Under the pieces are notes generated by a model. It was given only the letters and a program-made list of their open reading frames with translations, ran no database searches and was not told the origin of the DNA. This document shows positions 26,850 through 36,230 of a stretch of DNA of 64,000 nucleotides, in pieces; within the stretch, counting starts at the first letter, position 1, and every line of letters starts with the position of its first letter. Source of the DNA: Ochrobactrum sp. Marseille-Q0166 (GTDB lineage Bacteria; Pseudomonadota; Alphaproteobacteria; Rhizobiales; Rhizobiaceae); the NCBI RefSeq assembly GCF_014397025.1, contig NZ_JACJUO010000002.1, positions 1,477,501-1,541,500 on the forward strand. The letters run 5' to 3'. The position numbers and the translations under genes are program-made.

Positions 26850-27548
26850 ATGAGCATCGAACGGCACGATTTTACCAGCGGAACAGAACTTGCGCAGTCG
26901 CTCTCGGAAGCGATTGCGAACAAGCTTTCTGCCGCTATCGCTGAGCGGGGGCACGCAACGATTGCTGTTTCCGGCGGTACAACGCCGCTCAAGCTGTTCG
27001 ATATTCTGTCACGCAAGATGATTGACTGGACGCTTGTAACCATCACGCTCGTCGATGAGCGCTTCGTGGCTCCGACCAATGAGCGCTCCAATGAGAAGCT
27101 GGTGCGCGACCATCTTCTGCGCGATCATGCAGGTGTTGCAAAGTTTGTCGGCCTCTATAATCCGGCCGCAACCGTAGAAACCGCGGCTCTGGCTGCTGCG
27201 AGCCGCATTGATGCATTGCATCGCCCGTTTGACGTTGTTGTGCTTGGCATGGGCAATGATGGCCACACAGCCTCATTCTTTCCCAATGCTGACAGGCTTG
27301 ATCAGGCAATCGACCCGAATACCAAAGCTGTTGTACTACCCATTCATGCGGAAGGCGCAGGTGAGAAGCGCCTGACACTGACTTTGCCGTTACTGGTGGA
27401 GGCAGACATGCTGGTTCTGCATATCGAGGGTGCTGCCAAGCAGGCAACGCTTGAGAAAGCACTGGCAAACGACGACGAAAAAGAAATGCCGGTTCGCGCC
27501 GTGTTCCGTCACGCCCGCAAGCCGATACAACTTTACTGGACCAGCTAA
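26850..27548 (+). CDS. pgl: 6-phosphogluconolactonase
   Basis: Enzyme of 232 aa hydrolysing 6-phosphogluconolactone to 6-phosphogluconate. The family motifs ISGGTTPLKLF-like (AVSGGTTPLKLFDIL), VDERFVAPTNERSNEKLV and the signature VVLGMGNDGHTASFFPN are intact. It lies between zwf and edd, with hairpins on both sides. Confidence 0.94.
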   Translation: MSIERHDFTSGTELAQSLSEAIANKLSAAIAERGHATIAVSGGTTPLKLFDILSRKMIDWTLVTITLVDERFVAPTNERSNEKLVRDHLLRDHAGVAKFVGLYNPAATVETAALAAASRIDALHRPFDVVVLGMGNDGHTASFFPNADRLDQAIDPNTKAVVLPIHAEGAGEKRLTLTLPLLVEADMLVLHIEGAAKQATLEKALANDDEKEMPVRAVFRHARKPIQLYWTS

Positions 27549-27584
27549 CAGTCTCAATGAAAACGCAGTTTGCGTTTGGGACTG
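27549..27584 (+). other. Hairpin between pgl and edd
   Basis: Nested pairing: CAGTC/GACTG outside and AAACGC/GCGTTT inside, with a 5-nt apical loop. It begins at the base after the pgl stop and ends about 50 bp before edd. No T-tract. Confidence 0.45.
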
Positions 27585-27635
27585 TGAGCCAATTTTAGCC
27601 ACAGGCAAGCCTGAAATAACTCACAGGTGATACCC

Positions 27636-29459
27636 ATGACGACACAGACTGCGCATACCCGAATAAAGGCTATCACCGAACGTATCGTTGAGCGCTCGAA
27701 GCCGACCCGCGAAGCCTACATCGGACGCGTACGCGAAGCGGCTTCCCGTAAGCCGCATCGCTCGATCCTTGGATGCGCCAATCTCGCACATGGCTTTGCA
27801 GCCTGCGGCCCCAATGACAAGTCGGCCCTCACCGCCGACGTCGTGCCAAATCTTGGCATTATCACTGCTTACAACGATATGCTTTCGGCCCATCAGCCAT
27901 TTGAAACCTATCCAGAAGTGATCCGCAAAGCCGCGCGCGAAGCAGGCGGCGTCGCACAGGTTGCAGGCGGTGTTCCAGCCATGTGCGATGGTGTGACACA
28001 AGGCTTTGCCGGGATGGAACTTTCGCTGTTCTCGCGCGAAGTCATTGCCATGGCAACGGCTGTAGGCCTTTCGCACGATATGTTCGACGCTGCTGTCTAT
28101 CTCGGCGTTTGCGATAAGATTGTACCGGGGCTGATCGTCGGTGCCCTCACCTTCGGACATTTGCCCGCGGTATTCATCCCTGCTGGTCCGATGACAAGCG
28201 GTTTGCCGAATGACGAGAAAGCAAAGACCCGTCAACTATACGCAGAAGGCAAAGTCGGCCGCGCGGAATTGCTCGAATCCGAGTCAAAATCCTATCACGG
28301 TCCCGGCACCTGCACTTTTTATGGCACGGCCAACTCCAATCAAATGCTTATGGAGATCATGGGGCTGCATACCCCGGGCTCATCCTTCATCAATCCCGGC
28401 ACACCTTTGCGCGATGCGCTGACGCGCGAAGCTGCCAAGCGTGCGCTGGCGATTACCGCTTGCGGCAATGAGTATACGCCTGTGGGCGAGATGCTCGATG
28501 AACGGTCTTTCGTCAATGGTATCGTCGGGCTAAACGCCACCGGCGGCTCGACCAACCACACGATTCATCTGATCGCGATGGCAGCCGCCGCCGGCATCAA
28601 ATTGACGTGGCAGGACATTTCGGACATTTCAGACGTAGTGCCTTTGCTGGCGCGCGTTTATCCGAACGGCCTTGCCGATGTGAACCATTTCCATGCGGCT
28701 GGCGGCATGGGCTTTTTGATCCGCGAATTACTCGACGGCGGTGTTCTGCATGAAGATGTCCGCACCGTCTGGGGTGAAGGTCTGCGCCCTTATGCGATTG
28801 AGCCCAAACTCGGGCAAAATGGTACGGTTATTCGCGAACCTGTCCCGGAAAAGAGCGGCGATGACAAGGTTCTGGCCAAGATCGGCGCACCCTTCCAGCC
28901 AAGTGGCGGTATCAAGGTTCTAACCGGCAATATCGGCAATGCCATCATCAAGGTTTCAGCCGTGAAGCCCGAACGCCATATCATTGAAGCCCCTGCGAAA
29001 GTCTTCAACGATCAGGCCGAATTGCAGGATGCTTTCAAGGCTGGCGACCTTATCGGCGACTTTATCGCAGTTGTGCGTTATCAGGGCCCAAAGGCCAATG
29101 GTATGCCCGAGCTGCACAAGCTGATGACCGTGCTTGGCATTTTGCAGGATCGAGGCCAGCGCGTAGCACTCGTCACCGATGGTCGTCTTTCCGGCGCGTC
29201 CGGTAAGGTACCGTCTGCCATCCACGTGACACCGGAAGCACTCGACGGTGGCGCAATTGGAAAAATCCGCACGGGCGATATTGTTCGTCTCGATGCTGTG
29301 AACGGTACTCTGGACGTTCTCGTCAGTGATGCGCTTCTAGATGAACGCATCGAACAGCGTCCTGACCTATCAGCCAATGAGTACGGCATGGGGCGCGAAC
29401 TTTTTCGCGCTTTCCGCAACATCGCCGGACGTGCAGATGAGGGCGCTTCCGTCTTCTGA
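27636..29459 (+). CDS. edd: Phosphogluconate dehydratase
   Basis: Entner-Doudoroff enzyme, 607 aa, dehydrating 6-phosphogluconate to KDPG using a [4Fe-4S] cluster. Cluster cysteines are expected in [11 protein letters not shown] and [14 protein letters not shown], and the IlvD/Edd signatures are intact ([45 protein letters not shown]). A GTG three codons upstream could start translation, but AGGTGA sits correctly for this ATG. Last gene of the operon, followed by a terminator. Confidence 0.95.
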   Translation: MTTQTAHTRIKAITERIVERSKPTREAYIGRVREAASRKPHRSILGCANLAHGFAACGPNDKSALTADVVPNLGIITAYNDMLSAHQPFETYPEVIRKAAREAGGVAQVAGGVPAMCDGVTQGFAGMELSLFSREVIAMATAVGLSHDMFDAAVYLGVCDKIVPGLIVGALTFGHLPAVFIPAGPMTSGLPNDEKAKTRQLYAEGKVGRAELLESESKSYHGPGTCTFYGTANSNQMLMEIMGLHTPGSSFINPGTPLRDALTREAAKRALAITACGNEYTPVGEMLDERSFVNGIVGLNATGGSTNHTIHLIAMAAAAGIKLTWQDISDISDVVPLLARVYPNGLADVNHFHAAGGMGFLIRELLDGGVLHEDVRTVWGEGLRPYAIEPKLGQNGTVIREPVPEKSGDDKVLAKIGAPFQPSGGIKVLTGNIGNAIIKVSAVKPERHIIEAPAKVFNDQAELQDAFKAGDLIGDFIAVVRYQGPKANGMPELHKLMTVLGILQDRGQRVALVTDGRLSGASGKVPSAIHVTPEALDGGAIGKIRTGDIVRLDAVNGTLDVLVSDALLDERIEQRPDLSANEYGMGRELFRAFRNIAGRADEGASVF

Positions 29460-29479
29460 AAGACGATGTGTTAAAAATA

Positions 29480-29517
29480 AGGCAAAGCGGTTTTTAAGCC
29501 GATTTGCCTCTTTATTT
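29480..29517 (+). terminator. Terminator after edd
   Basis: Stem AGGCAAA/TTTGCCT extended by CGG/CCG past one mismatch, then CTTTATTT. It lies between the convergent edd and folD genes. Confidence 0.75.
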
Positions 29518-29562
29518 GTCCAAAACTTCACAAAAAGGTGCAAAAAACGCCCTTAAATTGTG

Positions 29563-30462
29563 TCAAAATACTGGCTTTTCGAAGTCAGCGCTGCGGCAAG
29601 CAGCTGTCAAAGTGTTGGCCATCAACATAGCGATCGTCATCGGACCGACACCACCCGGTACAGGTGTAATAGCTCCTGCAACCTTTTCTGCATCCGCAAA
29701 GTCGACATCTCCAACCAGACGGGTCTTGCCTTCGCCCTTTTCAGGCGCTGCGATACGATTGATACCGACGTCGATCACTGTCGCACCCGGCTTGACCCAA
29801 TCGCCTTTGACCATCTGCGGACGACCAACAGCCGCAACCAGAATGTCGGCCGTGCGAGCAATCGTCGGCAGGTCCTTGGTACGGCTATGTGCAACCGTTA
29901 CGGTCGCATTAGCTGCGAGTAGAAGATTGAACATCGGCTTGCCGACAATATTCGAACGACCAATCACAACGGCATTAAGGCCTGACAGATCGCGACCGTG
30001 AACGCGCTCAATCATGATCATTGCCCCAGCAGGCGTACATGGAACAAAAGCCGTATCGACTTCACCTGTACCGAGCTTACCGACATTGATAAAATGGAAG
30101 CCATCGACGTCTTTTTCCGGCGCGATCGTCTGGATCACACGACCTGAATCGATATGCTTTTGCAGTGGCAACTGCACCAGAATACCGTGGATGGCAGGAT
30201 CATTGTTGAGACTGTCGATCAGATCAAGCAGCTCCTGCTCGGAAGCATCTTCCGGCAAATCATGCTGCACAGAAAGGAAGCCGCATTCCTTGGCTTTCTT
30301 GCCTTTAGAGGCCACGTAAACCTGACTTGCCGGATCTTCACCAACGATCACCACTGCGATGCCCGGCACAACACCAGTCGCAGCCACGAGCTTTTCGGTC
30401 TCCCGCTTCACCGTTGAAACCACATCCTCGGCGAGCTTTTTGCCATCGATCAATTGGGCCAT
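29563..30462 (-). CDS. folD: Bifunctional methylenetetrahydrofolate dehydrogenase/cyclohydrolase FolD
   Basis: Cytoplasmic one-carbon enzyme, 299 aa, converting 5,10-methylene-THF to 10-formyl-THF with NADP. The catalytic YxxxK appears as Y49/K53 (YVASKGKK). The segment [13 protein letters not shown], the PCTPAGAM loop, the cofactor motif [13 protein letters not shown] and [13 protein letters not shown] are intact. It is monocistronic and converges on edd. Confidence 0.95.
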   Translation of the reverse strand: MAQLIDGKKLAEDVVSTVKRETEKLVAATGVVPGIAVVIVGEDPASQVYVASKGKKAKECGFLSVQHDLPEDASEQELLDLIDSLNNDPAIHGILVQLPLQKHIDSGRVIQTIAPEKDVDGFHFINVGKLGTGEVDTAFVPCTPAGAMIMIERVHGRDLSGLNAVVIGRSNIVGKPMFNLLLAANATVTVAHSRTKDLPTIARTADILVAAVGRPQMVKGDWVKPGATVIDVGINRIAAPEKGEGKTRLVGDVDFADAEKVAGAITPVPGGVGPMTIAMLMANTLTAACRSADFEKPVF

Positions 30463-30572
30463 ATCGAATGCTCCGTTTTAAACAGGCGATGCCTTGGGAT
30501 ACAGCGCCTTAATCCTGAAAACATGCCAATAAGCGTCATCGGCTGCGATGACAATCGCAGAAAAGATAAGTT

Positions 30573-31175
30573 TCAGGATAAAGTCGCAAAATGCCGGAGC
30601 GTGAAGGCTATTTCATACAAAAGCGCAACCGTGATGAAAGCCGCATGATAGCGCCGATTATCCTTAAACATGGCGACAAGGCTTGCTATGATTAGAACGC
30701 CGATCCGAACAGGGTATTCAAACCCATACAGGTTGAAATGCTCTACGCCTTTGAGAAGCGTGTCAACGAGATCAGCGACATAGAGCAGAGCCAGAAGGCC
30801 GAAAAACCACTTTCGTCGCGAAATAAAATAGTCCCGATAGCCCTTATATTCCCCCATGCTGTCAGGAAACAGCAGGGTACAGAGCATGAAATAGAGCCCC
30901 GCATAGAAGATCACGAAGAAATATTTCTCAAACGTCCATAGATGGATGGAACGCAGGCTGAATTCAAACCACCAGAAATGGATTACCGAAAGCAGCAGGA
31001 ATGCGACCCATGCAATATGCACCGGATATATGTGCTGCTTGCCCGGATGCTGGATAAAACGCGCAACACCCGTCAGAAGACGCGAAACGCTCAAACCCAG
31101 AATAATGCCAATGATCATGCGAACATGCACAAAGGCTTCCGCAGGTGGCACGCCAGTTGTTAAAGCCGGATCCAT
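30573..31175 (-). CDS. Multi-pass membrane protein of unknown function
   Basis: A 200-aa protein with about five to six hydrophobic segments (from MIIGIILGLSVSRLLTG near residue 20 through LIIASLVAMF near 170). Aromatic residues are abundant (HFWWFEFSLRSIHLWTFEKYFF). The ATG used follows GAGGG; an upstream in-frame ATG would add 30 unlikely residues. No family recognised. It follows the small secreted-protein gene on the same strand, separated by a strong terminator, so it probably has its own promoter. Confidence 0.75.
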   Translation of the reverse strand: MDPALTTGVPPAEAFVHVRMIIGIILGLSVSRLLTGVARFIQHPGKQHIYPVHIAWVAFLLLSVIHFWWFEFSLRSIHLWTFEKYFFVIFYAGLYFMLCTLLFPDSMGEYKGYRDYFISRRKWFFGLLALLYVADLVDTLLKGVEHFNLYGFEYPVRIGVLIIASLVAMFKDNRRYHAAFITVALLYEIAFTLRHFATLS

Positions 31176-31253
31176 CGTTTCCCTCAATGTAGTGATACTG
31201 CATATTGTTATAAAAAAATGAGCAATCGATGAATCACATAAAAAATCTGAAAC

Positions 31254-31283
31254 AAAAAACGGCACTGATACACATCAGCGCCG
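31254..31283 (-). terminator. Rho-independent terminator after the secreted-protein gene
   Basis: On the minus strand: CGGCGCTGAT, loop GTGT, ATCAGTGCCG (10-bp stem with one G-U pair), then six Ts. Confidence 0.9.
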
Positions 31284-31310
31284 CTCATTATGAATATCAA
31301 TGATCCGAAA

Positions 31311-31799
31311 TCAGTTGATCGATGAAAGGAAGCCCGACCAGCTTTCCGACCAATGCGCACGGCTTTTTTCATCGGCGGAACGGATATTGCAGGTCTGCAG
31401 ATCACTTTCAGGAATGTCCTTCTGGGTCTTTTCGCACACCCAGACATCGTTATTTTCGGGCACAGTTGACGCTACAATACTGACAATCTTGTTATCTTTA
31501 ATACCGAGAAGAATATCGAAATCCGCCTCTTCATTATTAAAAGCCCACGAGCAAAACTCGTCAAAATCCGGACGGTTTTCTTCTGGCTTGCCACAAGCCT
31601 TGTCGTGATCGGGAGCCAGCTTATCCATAAAGCTTTTGCCTGCCGATGACGAAAGAACAAGATCAGCATCGGACAGCTTGCTGATTTCCTTGACAGCCCA
31701 TTCTGGACTGCTTGGCGTTTCGGCAACCGCTGCACCAGCTGTCATAATAACTGCTAAGATTGTAGCTAAACGCACGATAGGGAAAGCTTTTCCGAGCAT
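31311..31799 (-). CDS. Small exported protein of unknown function
   Basis: A 162-aa protein with a clear signal peptide (MLGKAFPIVRL... AGAAVA-ET). The mature part has four cysteines (DKACGKPEE, DEFCSWAF, VWVCEKTQ, LQTCNIRS), probably paired in the periplasm. The ATG used is preceded by AAGGTGG; an upstream ATG would add ten residues before the signal peptide. I do not recognise the family. It is monocistronic with a strong terminator. Confidence 0.75.
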   Translation of the reverse strand: MLGKAFPIVRLATILAVIMTAGAAVAETPSSPEWAVKEISKLSDADLVLSSSAGKSFMDKLAPDHDKACGKPEENRPDFDEFCSWAFNNEEADFDILLGIKDNKIVSIVASTVPENNDVWVCEKTQKDIPESDLQTCNIRSADEKSRAHWSESWSGFLSSIN

Positions 31800-32045
31800 T
31801 GGACCACCTTTTAAAGCAATATTATGCAACCTAATTTATCAGGTCGTAATTATCTTCCAAAAAAGACCTACCCAGAAAGACGCGCCGGTTCAACAAGGAA
31901 TTGCTCCCAAGTTAGAAAGATTAAAGCTTGCCTGTCTTTCAGACTTTTTGCCTTCTTGCCTTGCGATTTGTGCTTATGGAGGGCTATATCGGACCCAACA
32001 AACGACAGTGCTTAAACACTCGATTCATGAAGGTGGAACTTTCTC

Positions 32046-32861
32046 ATGCAAGATACAGTCATTCTCGTTGGTTGCGGCAATATGGGCTTTGCGATGCTTA
32101 AAGGTTGGCTCGATAGCGGCATTTTAGAAGCGGAGAATGTGCATGTGGTTGAGCCTTCTGAAGCTCTTCAAACTCGTGCGGCACTTGCCGGTGTAAATGC
32201 ATGCTCAAGTGCGGACTCACTCTCCGACAACCTCGATCCGCGAATGGTGCTGGTTGCCGTCAAGCCGCAAGTCATGAGCGATGTATTGCCTGCCTATAAG
32301 CGCTTTGCACCGAATGCTACCTTTGTCAGTGTCGCTGCCGGCATCCCGGTTTCGTTCTTCGAGCAGCATTTAGGTAGCGACGCAAAGATTATGCGTTGCA
32401 TGCCGAACACGCCTGCCGCGATCGGCAAGGGAATGCTTGTCACTTACAAGAATACAAATGTCGGTGATGACGACGCGGCTTTTGTGAAGAGCTTGCTCAA
32501 GACGTCCGGCAAGGTCGCAAGCATCGACGATGAAGCGCAGATGGATGCAGTGACTGCCGTTTCCGGTTCTGGTCCGGCTTATGTGTTCCACTTTATTGAG
32601 GCGCTAACCGATGCTGGTGTAACAGCTGGGCTGCCGCGCGAGACGGCAGCGCTCCTTGCCATGCAGACCGTCATGGGTGCCGGTGCATTGGCTGCGGCAA
32701 GCAGCGACAGCCCAACCAAGTTGCGCGAACAGGTTACAAGCCCTAACGGCACCACTGCCGCAGCATTGGACGTGCTGATGGGCGAAGATCGTCTCAAGAA
32801 TTTGGTCACCGAAGCCGTAGATGCAGCGCGCAAACGTTCAATTGAACTCGGCAAAGCTTAG
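32046..32861 (+). CDS. proC: Pyrroline-5-carboxylate reductase
   Basis: Last enzyme of proline biosynthesis, 271 aa, reducing P5C to proline with NAD(P)H. The nucleotide site VGCGNMGFAMLKGW is at the N-terminus, VAVKPQ and RCMPNTPAAIGKG in the middle, and the C-terminal dimer signature (LREQVTSPNGTTAAALDVL) is intact. AAGGTGG precedes the start at slightly long spacing. Its TAG stop codon is part of a palindrome shared with the convergent ABC gene. Confidence 0.95.
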   Translation: MQDTVILVGCGNMGFAMLKGWLDSGILEAENVHVVEPSEALQTRAALAGVNACSSADSLSDNLDPRMVLVAVKPQVMSDVLPAYKRFAPNATFVSVAAGIPVSFFEQHLGSDAKIMRCMPNTPAAIGKGMLVTYKNTNVGDDDAAFVKSLLKTSGKVASIDDEAQMDAVTAVSGSGPAYVFHFIEALTDAGVTAGLPRETAALLAMQTVMGAGALAAASSDSPTKLREQVTSPNGTTAAALDVLMGEDRLKNLVTEAVDAARKRSIELGKA

Positions 32862-32901
32862 AGCATTCCCTAGTTAGAATAAATTATAGGAAATGCTCTA
32901 A
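32858..32901. repeat. Palindrome spanning the stop codons of proC and the convergent ABC gene
   Basis: Arms of 15 bp (TTAGAGCATTCCCTA and TAGGAAATGCTCTAA, one mismatch) around a 14-nt loop. Both TAG stop codons, one per strand, lie in the arms. The GGAAATGCTCT core recurs at 58202-58212, which fits a dispersed intergenic element. It probably acts as a bidirectional terminator. Confidence 0.7.
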
Positions 32902-33641
32902 AAAAGAATTCGCGGCACAGCTTCAATGAGCGCCTTTGTAACGGGCGCTTGCGGTGCCGCGATCAAATCTCGCGCGGGGCGACATTCGACAATTCGTCCA
33001 CGCTCCATAACAGCAATCCGATCAGCCATTTGTGCAGCGACCGCCAGATCATGCGTGATGAAGAGATAGGCCGTGCCTTCGGCCTTCTGTATTTCCTTCA
33101 ATAATTTCAGAATTGAGCCACGCACCGTCAAATCGAGCGCCGACACCGCTTCATCCAGAACGATGAGCGACGGGTTTGTTGCAAAGGCCCGTGCGATTGC
33201 CACACGCTGACGCTGGCCACCGGAAATCTCATGCACACCGCGTTTGCTCAACTTGGGATCAAGGCCAACCTTTTGCAAAAGCTCTGAAATATCGCGCCTT
33301 ATGCCATGGATGCGCAAAGGCTCATGCAGCAAACCATATACTGTTGCGCGAGGATTAAAGGCTGAAAGCGGGTCTTGAAACACCATTTGCATCCGTGCGC
33401 GGCGCTTTCTCAACACGCTGCCTTTGAGCGCAAGCCAGTTCTCATTATCAAACTCAATCGAACCCGATTGAAGTACATGCAGCCTTAGAAGTGCCCGCGC
33501 CAGTGTGGATTTACCGCTACCGGAAGGCCCGACCAGTGCCAGCGTTTCACCGGATGCAATCTCAAGATTTACATGATCAAGCGCCAGCTTGCCGCCATAA
33601 CGCACACTCAAATCATTCGCCCGCAACAAGCTTCTATCCAT
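32898..33641 (-). CDS. Peptide-type ABC transporter ATP-binding protein (second ATPase, DppF-like)
   Basis: ATPase of 247 aa with Walker A GPSGSGKST, Q-loop MVFQDPLSAFNPR, signature ISGGQRQRVAIARAF, Walker B LIVLDEAVSALD and switch FITHDLAV. It lacks the usual C-terminal oligopeptide/dipeptide extension of OppF/DppF, so it is on the short side. The start overlaps the stop of the preceding ATPase gene by 8 bp. Last gene of a five-gene importer operon. Confidence 0.9.
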   Translation of the reverse strand: MDRSLLRANDLSVRYGGKLALDHVNLEIASGETLALVGPSGSGKSTLARALLRLHVLQSGSIEFDNENWLALKGSVLRKRRARMQMVFQDPLSAFNPRATVYGLLHEPLRIHGIRRDISELLQKVGLDPKLSKRGVHEISGGQRQRVAIARAFATNPSLIVLDEAVSALDLTVRGSILKLLKEIQKAEGTAYLFITHDLAVAAQMADRIAVMERGRIVECRPARDLIAAPQAPVTKALIEAVPRILF

Positions 33642-34389
33642 GTTCAGGCTCCAGCACGGGAACGGCTGCAATCAGCGCTTTTGTATAATCGCTCTGTGGG
33701 TTTGTAATGATTTCGCGCGCTAAACCGCTTTCCACCAGTTCACCATGACGAAACACGGCAATGCGATCCGCAAGATTGGAAGCCAGCGCAATATCATGGG
33801 TGATGAAGATCAGCGTCATGCCATCAGCCTGAACCAAGGCGCGCAGCAGTGCCACGATTTCCTGTTGTACAATGGTATCGAGCGCACTGGTCGGCTCGTC
33901 CGCAATCAAAAGATTTGGGTTTGCTGCGATGGCAAGAGCTATAGCGATACGCTGTTTTTGCCCACCGGAAAACTGATGCGGGTAGCGCACAAAACTTAAA
34001 TCCGGCTCCGCAATCTGCACGCGCGCTAACAGCTTGAGCGCCTTATCTTTGGCCGCATGACGATCAATGTTTTGATGGGCACGGATTGTCTCGACGAGTT
34101 GCGCACCAACGCGCATCAGGGGATCGAAACTTGAAACCGGATCCTGAAAAACAAAGCCTACATCGCGCCCCGGTTTTGGTTTCCCATTCGGCCATTGGAT
34201 CGCGCCTGAAACCCGAGCGTTGGCTGGCAGAAGGCCGGCGAGCGCCAATGCCAATGTGCTTTTCCCGGAACCGCTTTCGCCAATAATTGCAAGCGTTTCA
34301 CCGGCCTCTATATCGAGGTCAAGATTGTTGAGCGCTGTATCGCTGCCATAGCACACGCCTAGATTTTCAATATAGGCGAGCACGCTCAT
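33634..34389 (-). CDS. Peptide-type ABC transporter ATP-binding protein (first ATPase, DppD-like)
   Basis: ATPase of 251 aa: Walker A GESGSGKST, Q-loop FVFQDPVSSFDPLMRVG, signature FSGGQKQRIAIALA, Walker B LLIADEPTSALD, switch FITHDIALA. The frame is open far upstream into the permease gene; the ATG used overlaps the permease stop by 4 bp (ATGA), as in the other junctions. Short C-terminal end as in its partner. Together they form the heterodimeric motor of the importer. Confidence 0.9.
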   Translation of the reverse strand: MSVLAYIENLGVCYGSDTALNNLDLDIEAGETLAIIGESGSGKSTLALALAGLLPANARVSGAIQWPNGKPKPGRDVGFVFQDPVSSFDPLMRVGAQLVETIRAHQNIDRHAAKDKALKLLARVQIAEPDLSFVRYPHQFSGGQKQRIAIALAIAANPNLLIADEPTSALDTIVQQEIVALLRALVQADGMTLIFITHDIALASNLADRIAVFRHGELVESGLAREIITNPQSDYTKALIAAVPVLEPEHG

Positions 34390-35216
34390 GCCTGCACCTC
34401 GCGCCGCGATGCAGCCTGCGTGATACCTTCTCCTGCGAGATAGACACCGACGACAGTTAACGCCAGTGCAATCCCCGGTAAAATGGACAACCACGGCGCT
34501 GATCGCAAAACCGTGCGGCCTTCGGCAATCATGCCACCCCATGTCACCCGATTGGGATCACCAAGTCCCAGAAATGACAGCGCTGCTTCAATCAGAATTG
34601 CAGAGGCAACAATTACCGGCACAAGCGCCAGCACCGGCGGCACGGCATTGGGCAGGATTTGCCGGAAAGCAATTTCAAGCGGGTGCATACCGATAACACG
34701 CGCCGACGCCACATAATCGCGCTCACGGATCGACAGAACCTGCCCGCGCGTAAGGCGTGCAGCCTGCGTCCAGCTAGAAAGCGCTATCGCTGCGACCAGC
34801 ACCGGCAGCGAGGGCCCAGCGATGCTCACCAGTGCCAGCGCTAGTAGAAAACCCGGCACAGTTTGAAAGGCTTCCGTGATGCGCATCAGCACTTCATCGA
34901 CCAGACCACCGGCGAAACCTGACAGTGTACCGACAATGCTGCCAATCAGAATGGATGCCGCCGCTGCGGCCAGCCCCACGACCAGAGATGTTCGGCTTGC
35001 ATGGAAAAGCTCGGCTACCACATCACGACCCAGCCGGTCTGTTCCGAGCGGAAAGGATGGATTGTCAAACGGCGCAAGCATCGGCGTTGCAACAATATGC
35101 AGCGGATCGCCAGGAAAGAGCAGCGGTGCAAGAAGTGCTGCTGCGATGAGCACGAGCAGAATAATCGCGCCTGCAACGCCCTCGCCCGATCCGAAATAAC
35201 GTCTCATCCCACTCAT
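34386..35216 (-). CDS. Peptide-type ABC transporter permease (DppC-like)
   Basis: Inner-membrane permease of 276 aa with about six helices. The DppC/OppC hallmark GTDRLGRDVVAELFHASRTSL lies at about 59-79, and the coupling loop is YVASARVIGMHPLEIAFRQILPN. Four-base overlaps with both neighbouring genes indicate translational coupling. Confidence 0.92.
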   Translation of the reverse strand: MSGMRRYFGSGEGVAGAIILLVLIAAALLAPLLFPGDPLHIVATPMLAPFDNPSFPLGTDRLGRDVVAELFHASRTSLVVGLAAAAASILIGSIVGTLSGFAGGLVDEVLMRITEAFQTVPGFLLALALVSIAGPSLPVLVAAIALSSWTQAARLTRGQVLSIRERDYVASARVIGMHPLEIAFRQILPNAVPPVLALVPVIVASAILIEAALSFLGLGDPNRVTWGGMIAEGRTVLRSAPWLSILPGIALALTVVGVYLAGEGITQAASRREVQA

Positions 35217-36199
35217 GGCCGTGCCTTTCCGGCAGATATGCGCGGATCAAGCCAAAGATAGAGAAGATCGACGACAAAATTGACCGCGATCACCATGATG
35301 GCACTCGTCAAAATGACGCCCAGCAGCAAAGGCGTATCACGGCTTGCAACCGACTCCTGTGCGAGTCTTCCCAGGCCGGGGACCGCAAAGACGCTTTCAA
35401 TCACCACGCTGCCGCCCAGCATGGAAGCGGCTTGCAACCCAAGCATGGTGACAAGGGGTGAGAGCGCGTTGCGCGCCACATGGCGCAGTACGATACGCGG
35501 ACGTGATATGCCTCTCGCTTTTAATGCGCGGACGAAATCCATGCGCCAGATATCAGCCATGGAAGCGCGCATCACGCGCAGATAAAGGGCCAGATAAATC
35601 AGCCCTAGCGAGACAACCGGCAGCACGAGATGACGTGCTATATCAAGCCCGCGCGCAAACCCTTCCTTACCGGAAGCAATGGTCTCAATGCCGCTTGAAG
35701 GCAGCCAGCGCAGCCGGATTGAAAACAGGATGACCAGCACAAGCGCCAACCAGAAACCGGGAATGGCATAGAGTATAAGTGAAGCAACCGACAGAAAACG
35801 GTCTCGAAAGCTTCCGGGCCTTGCGCCTGCGACAATGCCCAAAGCCGACCCGACCGCGAAAGACAGTGCCGTCGCAGCGCCCATCAGCAACAGCGTATTG
35901 GGGAGGCGCTCAAGAATGACATCGAGAATGGGACGATTGAAACTGACCGACCAGCCCAGATTACCTTGCACAAGTGCGGCGAGATAGGCTGTAAGTCTGT
36001 GCCAAACGGATTGATCCAGCCCCCAGCGAGCGCGCATCTCAGCAATGGCACTCGCATCACCGCCAAAGCTTACCGCATAGGCATCAACCGCGTCGCCCGG
36101 TGCGGTTTCCAGCATCAGAAAACAACCAATGACAACAATTAGCAGCACAATCATGCTGCTGATCAATCGTTTCCTGAAAAGGGTTAGAATCTGCGCCAC
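35213..36199 (-). CDS. Peptide-type ABC transporter permease (DppB-like)
   Basis: Inner-membrane permease of 328 aa with six helices. DppB features include the N-terminal helix followed by a periplasmic loop with SFGGDASAIAEMRARWGLDQS and the coupling loop FVRALKARGISRPRIVLRHV. It starts with GTG and no obvious ribosome-binding site is seen, so a downstream start is possible. It lies 31 bp after the binding-protein gene. Confidence 0.9.
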   Translation of the reverse strand: MAQILTLFRKRLISSMIVLLIVVIGCFLMLETAPGDAVDAYAVSFGGDASAIAEMRARWGLDQSVWHRLTAYLAALVQGNLGWSVSFNRPILDVILERLPNTLLLMGAATALSFAVGSALGIVAGARPGSFRDRFLSVASLILYAIPGFWLALVLVILFSIRLRWLPSSGIETIASGKEGFARGLDIARHLVLPVVSLGLIYLALYLRVMRASMADIWRMDFVRALKARGISRPRIVLRHVARNALSPLVTMLGLQAASMLGGSVVIESVFAVPGLGRLAQESVASRDTPLLLGVILTSAIMVIAVNFVVDLLYLWLDPRISAGKARP

Positions 36200-36230
36200 G
36201 TCGTGAGCGTACAGTCAAAGCAACGTTTCG

